DNA of 14,918 nucleotides from assembly GCA_964586835.1 (NCBI GenBank), contig CAZPIC010000046.1:1-14918 (forward strand). The letters are read 5' to 3'. Source of the stretch: CAZLYF01 sp964586835. GTDB taxonomy: Bacteria; Bacillota; Clostridia; Christensenellales; Aristaeellaceae. Below are positions 14,801 through 14,918 of the stretch, in pieces; the stretch's first letter is position 1, and each line of letters opens with the position of its first letter. Both the position numbers and the translations under genes were made by a program. Below the pieces are notes generated by a model that was not told the DNA's origin, did not search any database, and worked only from the letters and a program-made list of their open reading frames with translations.

Positions 14801-14918
14801 TGTACGCTAAGTGCGGATAGCTTCGACCTAGCGTGTTTCGTGCTCCGAACGGCAGCAAGCCTAAGCCTGAATTATTCACGGGCTTGAAGATACGTGCTAA
14901 AAATACAATCAGAATGGT

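Larger units (their letters stand above)
14294..14918. other. Region without a convincing gene, rich in inverted repeats
   Basis: About 625 GC-rich bases. Frames of up to 117 codons exist on the minus strand, but none has a ribosome binding site or recognisable protein pattern. Several inverted repeats are present: TGCGAACG/CGTTCGCA (14500-14507/14534-14541), GGCCT/AGGCC (14546-14550/14557-14561), GCCCGC/GCGGGC (14559-14564/14587-14592), a 12-base palindrome (14628-14639), an 11-pair stem (14773-14783/14790-14800) and ACGCTA/TAGCGT (14804-14809/14829-14834). It may hold a structured RNA or the leader of the transporter gene. Confidence 0.4.

Noticed and set aside
14884..14909. Possible promoter at the right end (TTGAAG ... 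TACAAT)
   Set aside because: The spacer is only 14 bases and any gene it would drive lies outside the window.

Overview
The window looks like a chromosomal piece of a Gram-positive, Clostridia-like member of the Bacillota. The support is strong AGGAGG-type ribosome binding sites, a DivIVA-family coiled-coil protein, single-membrane export signals (signal anchors, one lipobox) with no outer-membrane components, and moderately GC-rich sequence. A genus cannot be named from the sequence alone. I see no tRNA, rRNA, CRISPR array, insertion sequence or phage gene.

Region 1 (about 71-10368) is one plus-strand run of eight reading frames behind a sigma-A-type promoter, with short gaps (14-34 bases) except for one 148-base gap. 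I read it as a synthase-dependent exopolysaccharide operon under c-di-GMP control. In order it encodes: a tail-anchored protein with a sigma-70 region-2-like domain; a DivIVA-like protein; a lipoprotein with an inactive-looking NodB (polysaccharide deacetylase) domain running into an inactive-looking SGNH domain that is cut by an in-frame TAG; the rest of that SGNH domain as a second frame; a PilZ-GT2 fusion resembling hyaluronan/chitin-type synthases; a PgaB/IcaB-like membrane-anchored NodB protein with a C-terminal beta-rich module; a secreted GH18-type glycosidase; and a 759-residue protein with three consecutive NodB-like domains, of which only the last keeps the catalytic residues.

Region 2 (10369-13253) has a second sigma-A-type promoter, a leader of about 300 bases with a possible small ORF whose stop overlaps the next start (ATGA), and a PAS-GAF-PAS-GGDEF-HD-GYP protein with both c-di-GMP synthesis and hydrolysis motifs intact. 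It is the obvious candidate to set the c-di-GMP level sensed by the PilZ domain of the synthase.

Region 3 (13254-14918) has a convergent minus-strand gene for a tandem YdcZ-type DMT transporter, then about 600 bases without a convincing protein gene but with several strong inverted repeats.

Proposed working model (inference): the PilZ-GT2 makes and extrudes a polymer, perhaps GlcNAc-based; the NodB proteins bind it and the one active domain deacetylates it; the GH18 protein trims it; the DivIVA-like protein may place the machinery at poles or septa; the GGDEF/HD-GYP protein gates it. The most unusual points are the N-terminal PilZ on a HAS-like synthase, four degenerate NodB domains next to one active one, the in-frame amber codon in the NodB-SGNH lipoprotein, and the sigma-like membrane protein and DivIVA-like protein at the head of the operon.
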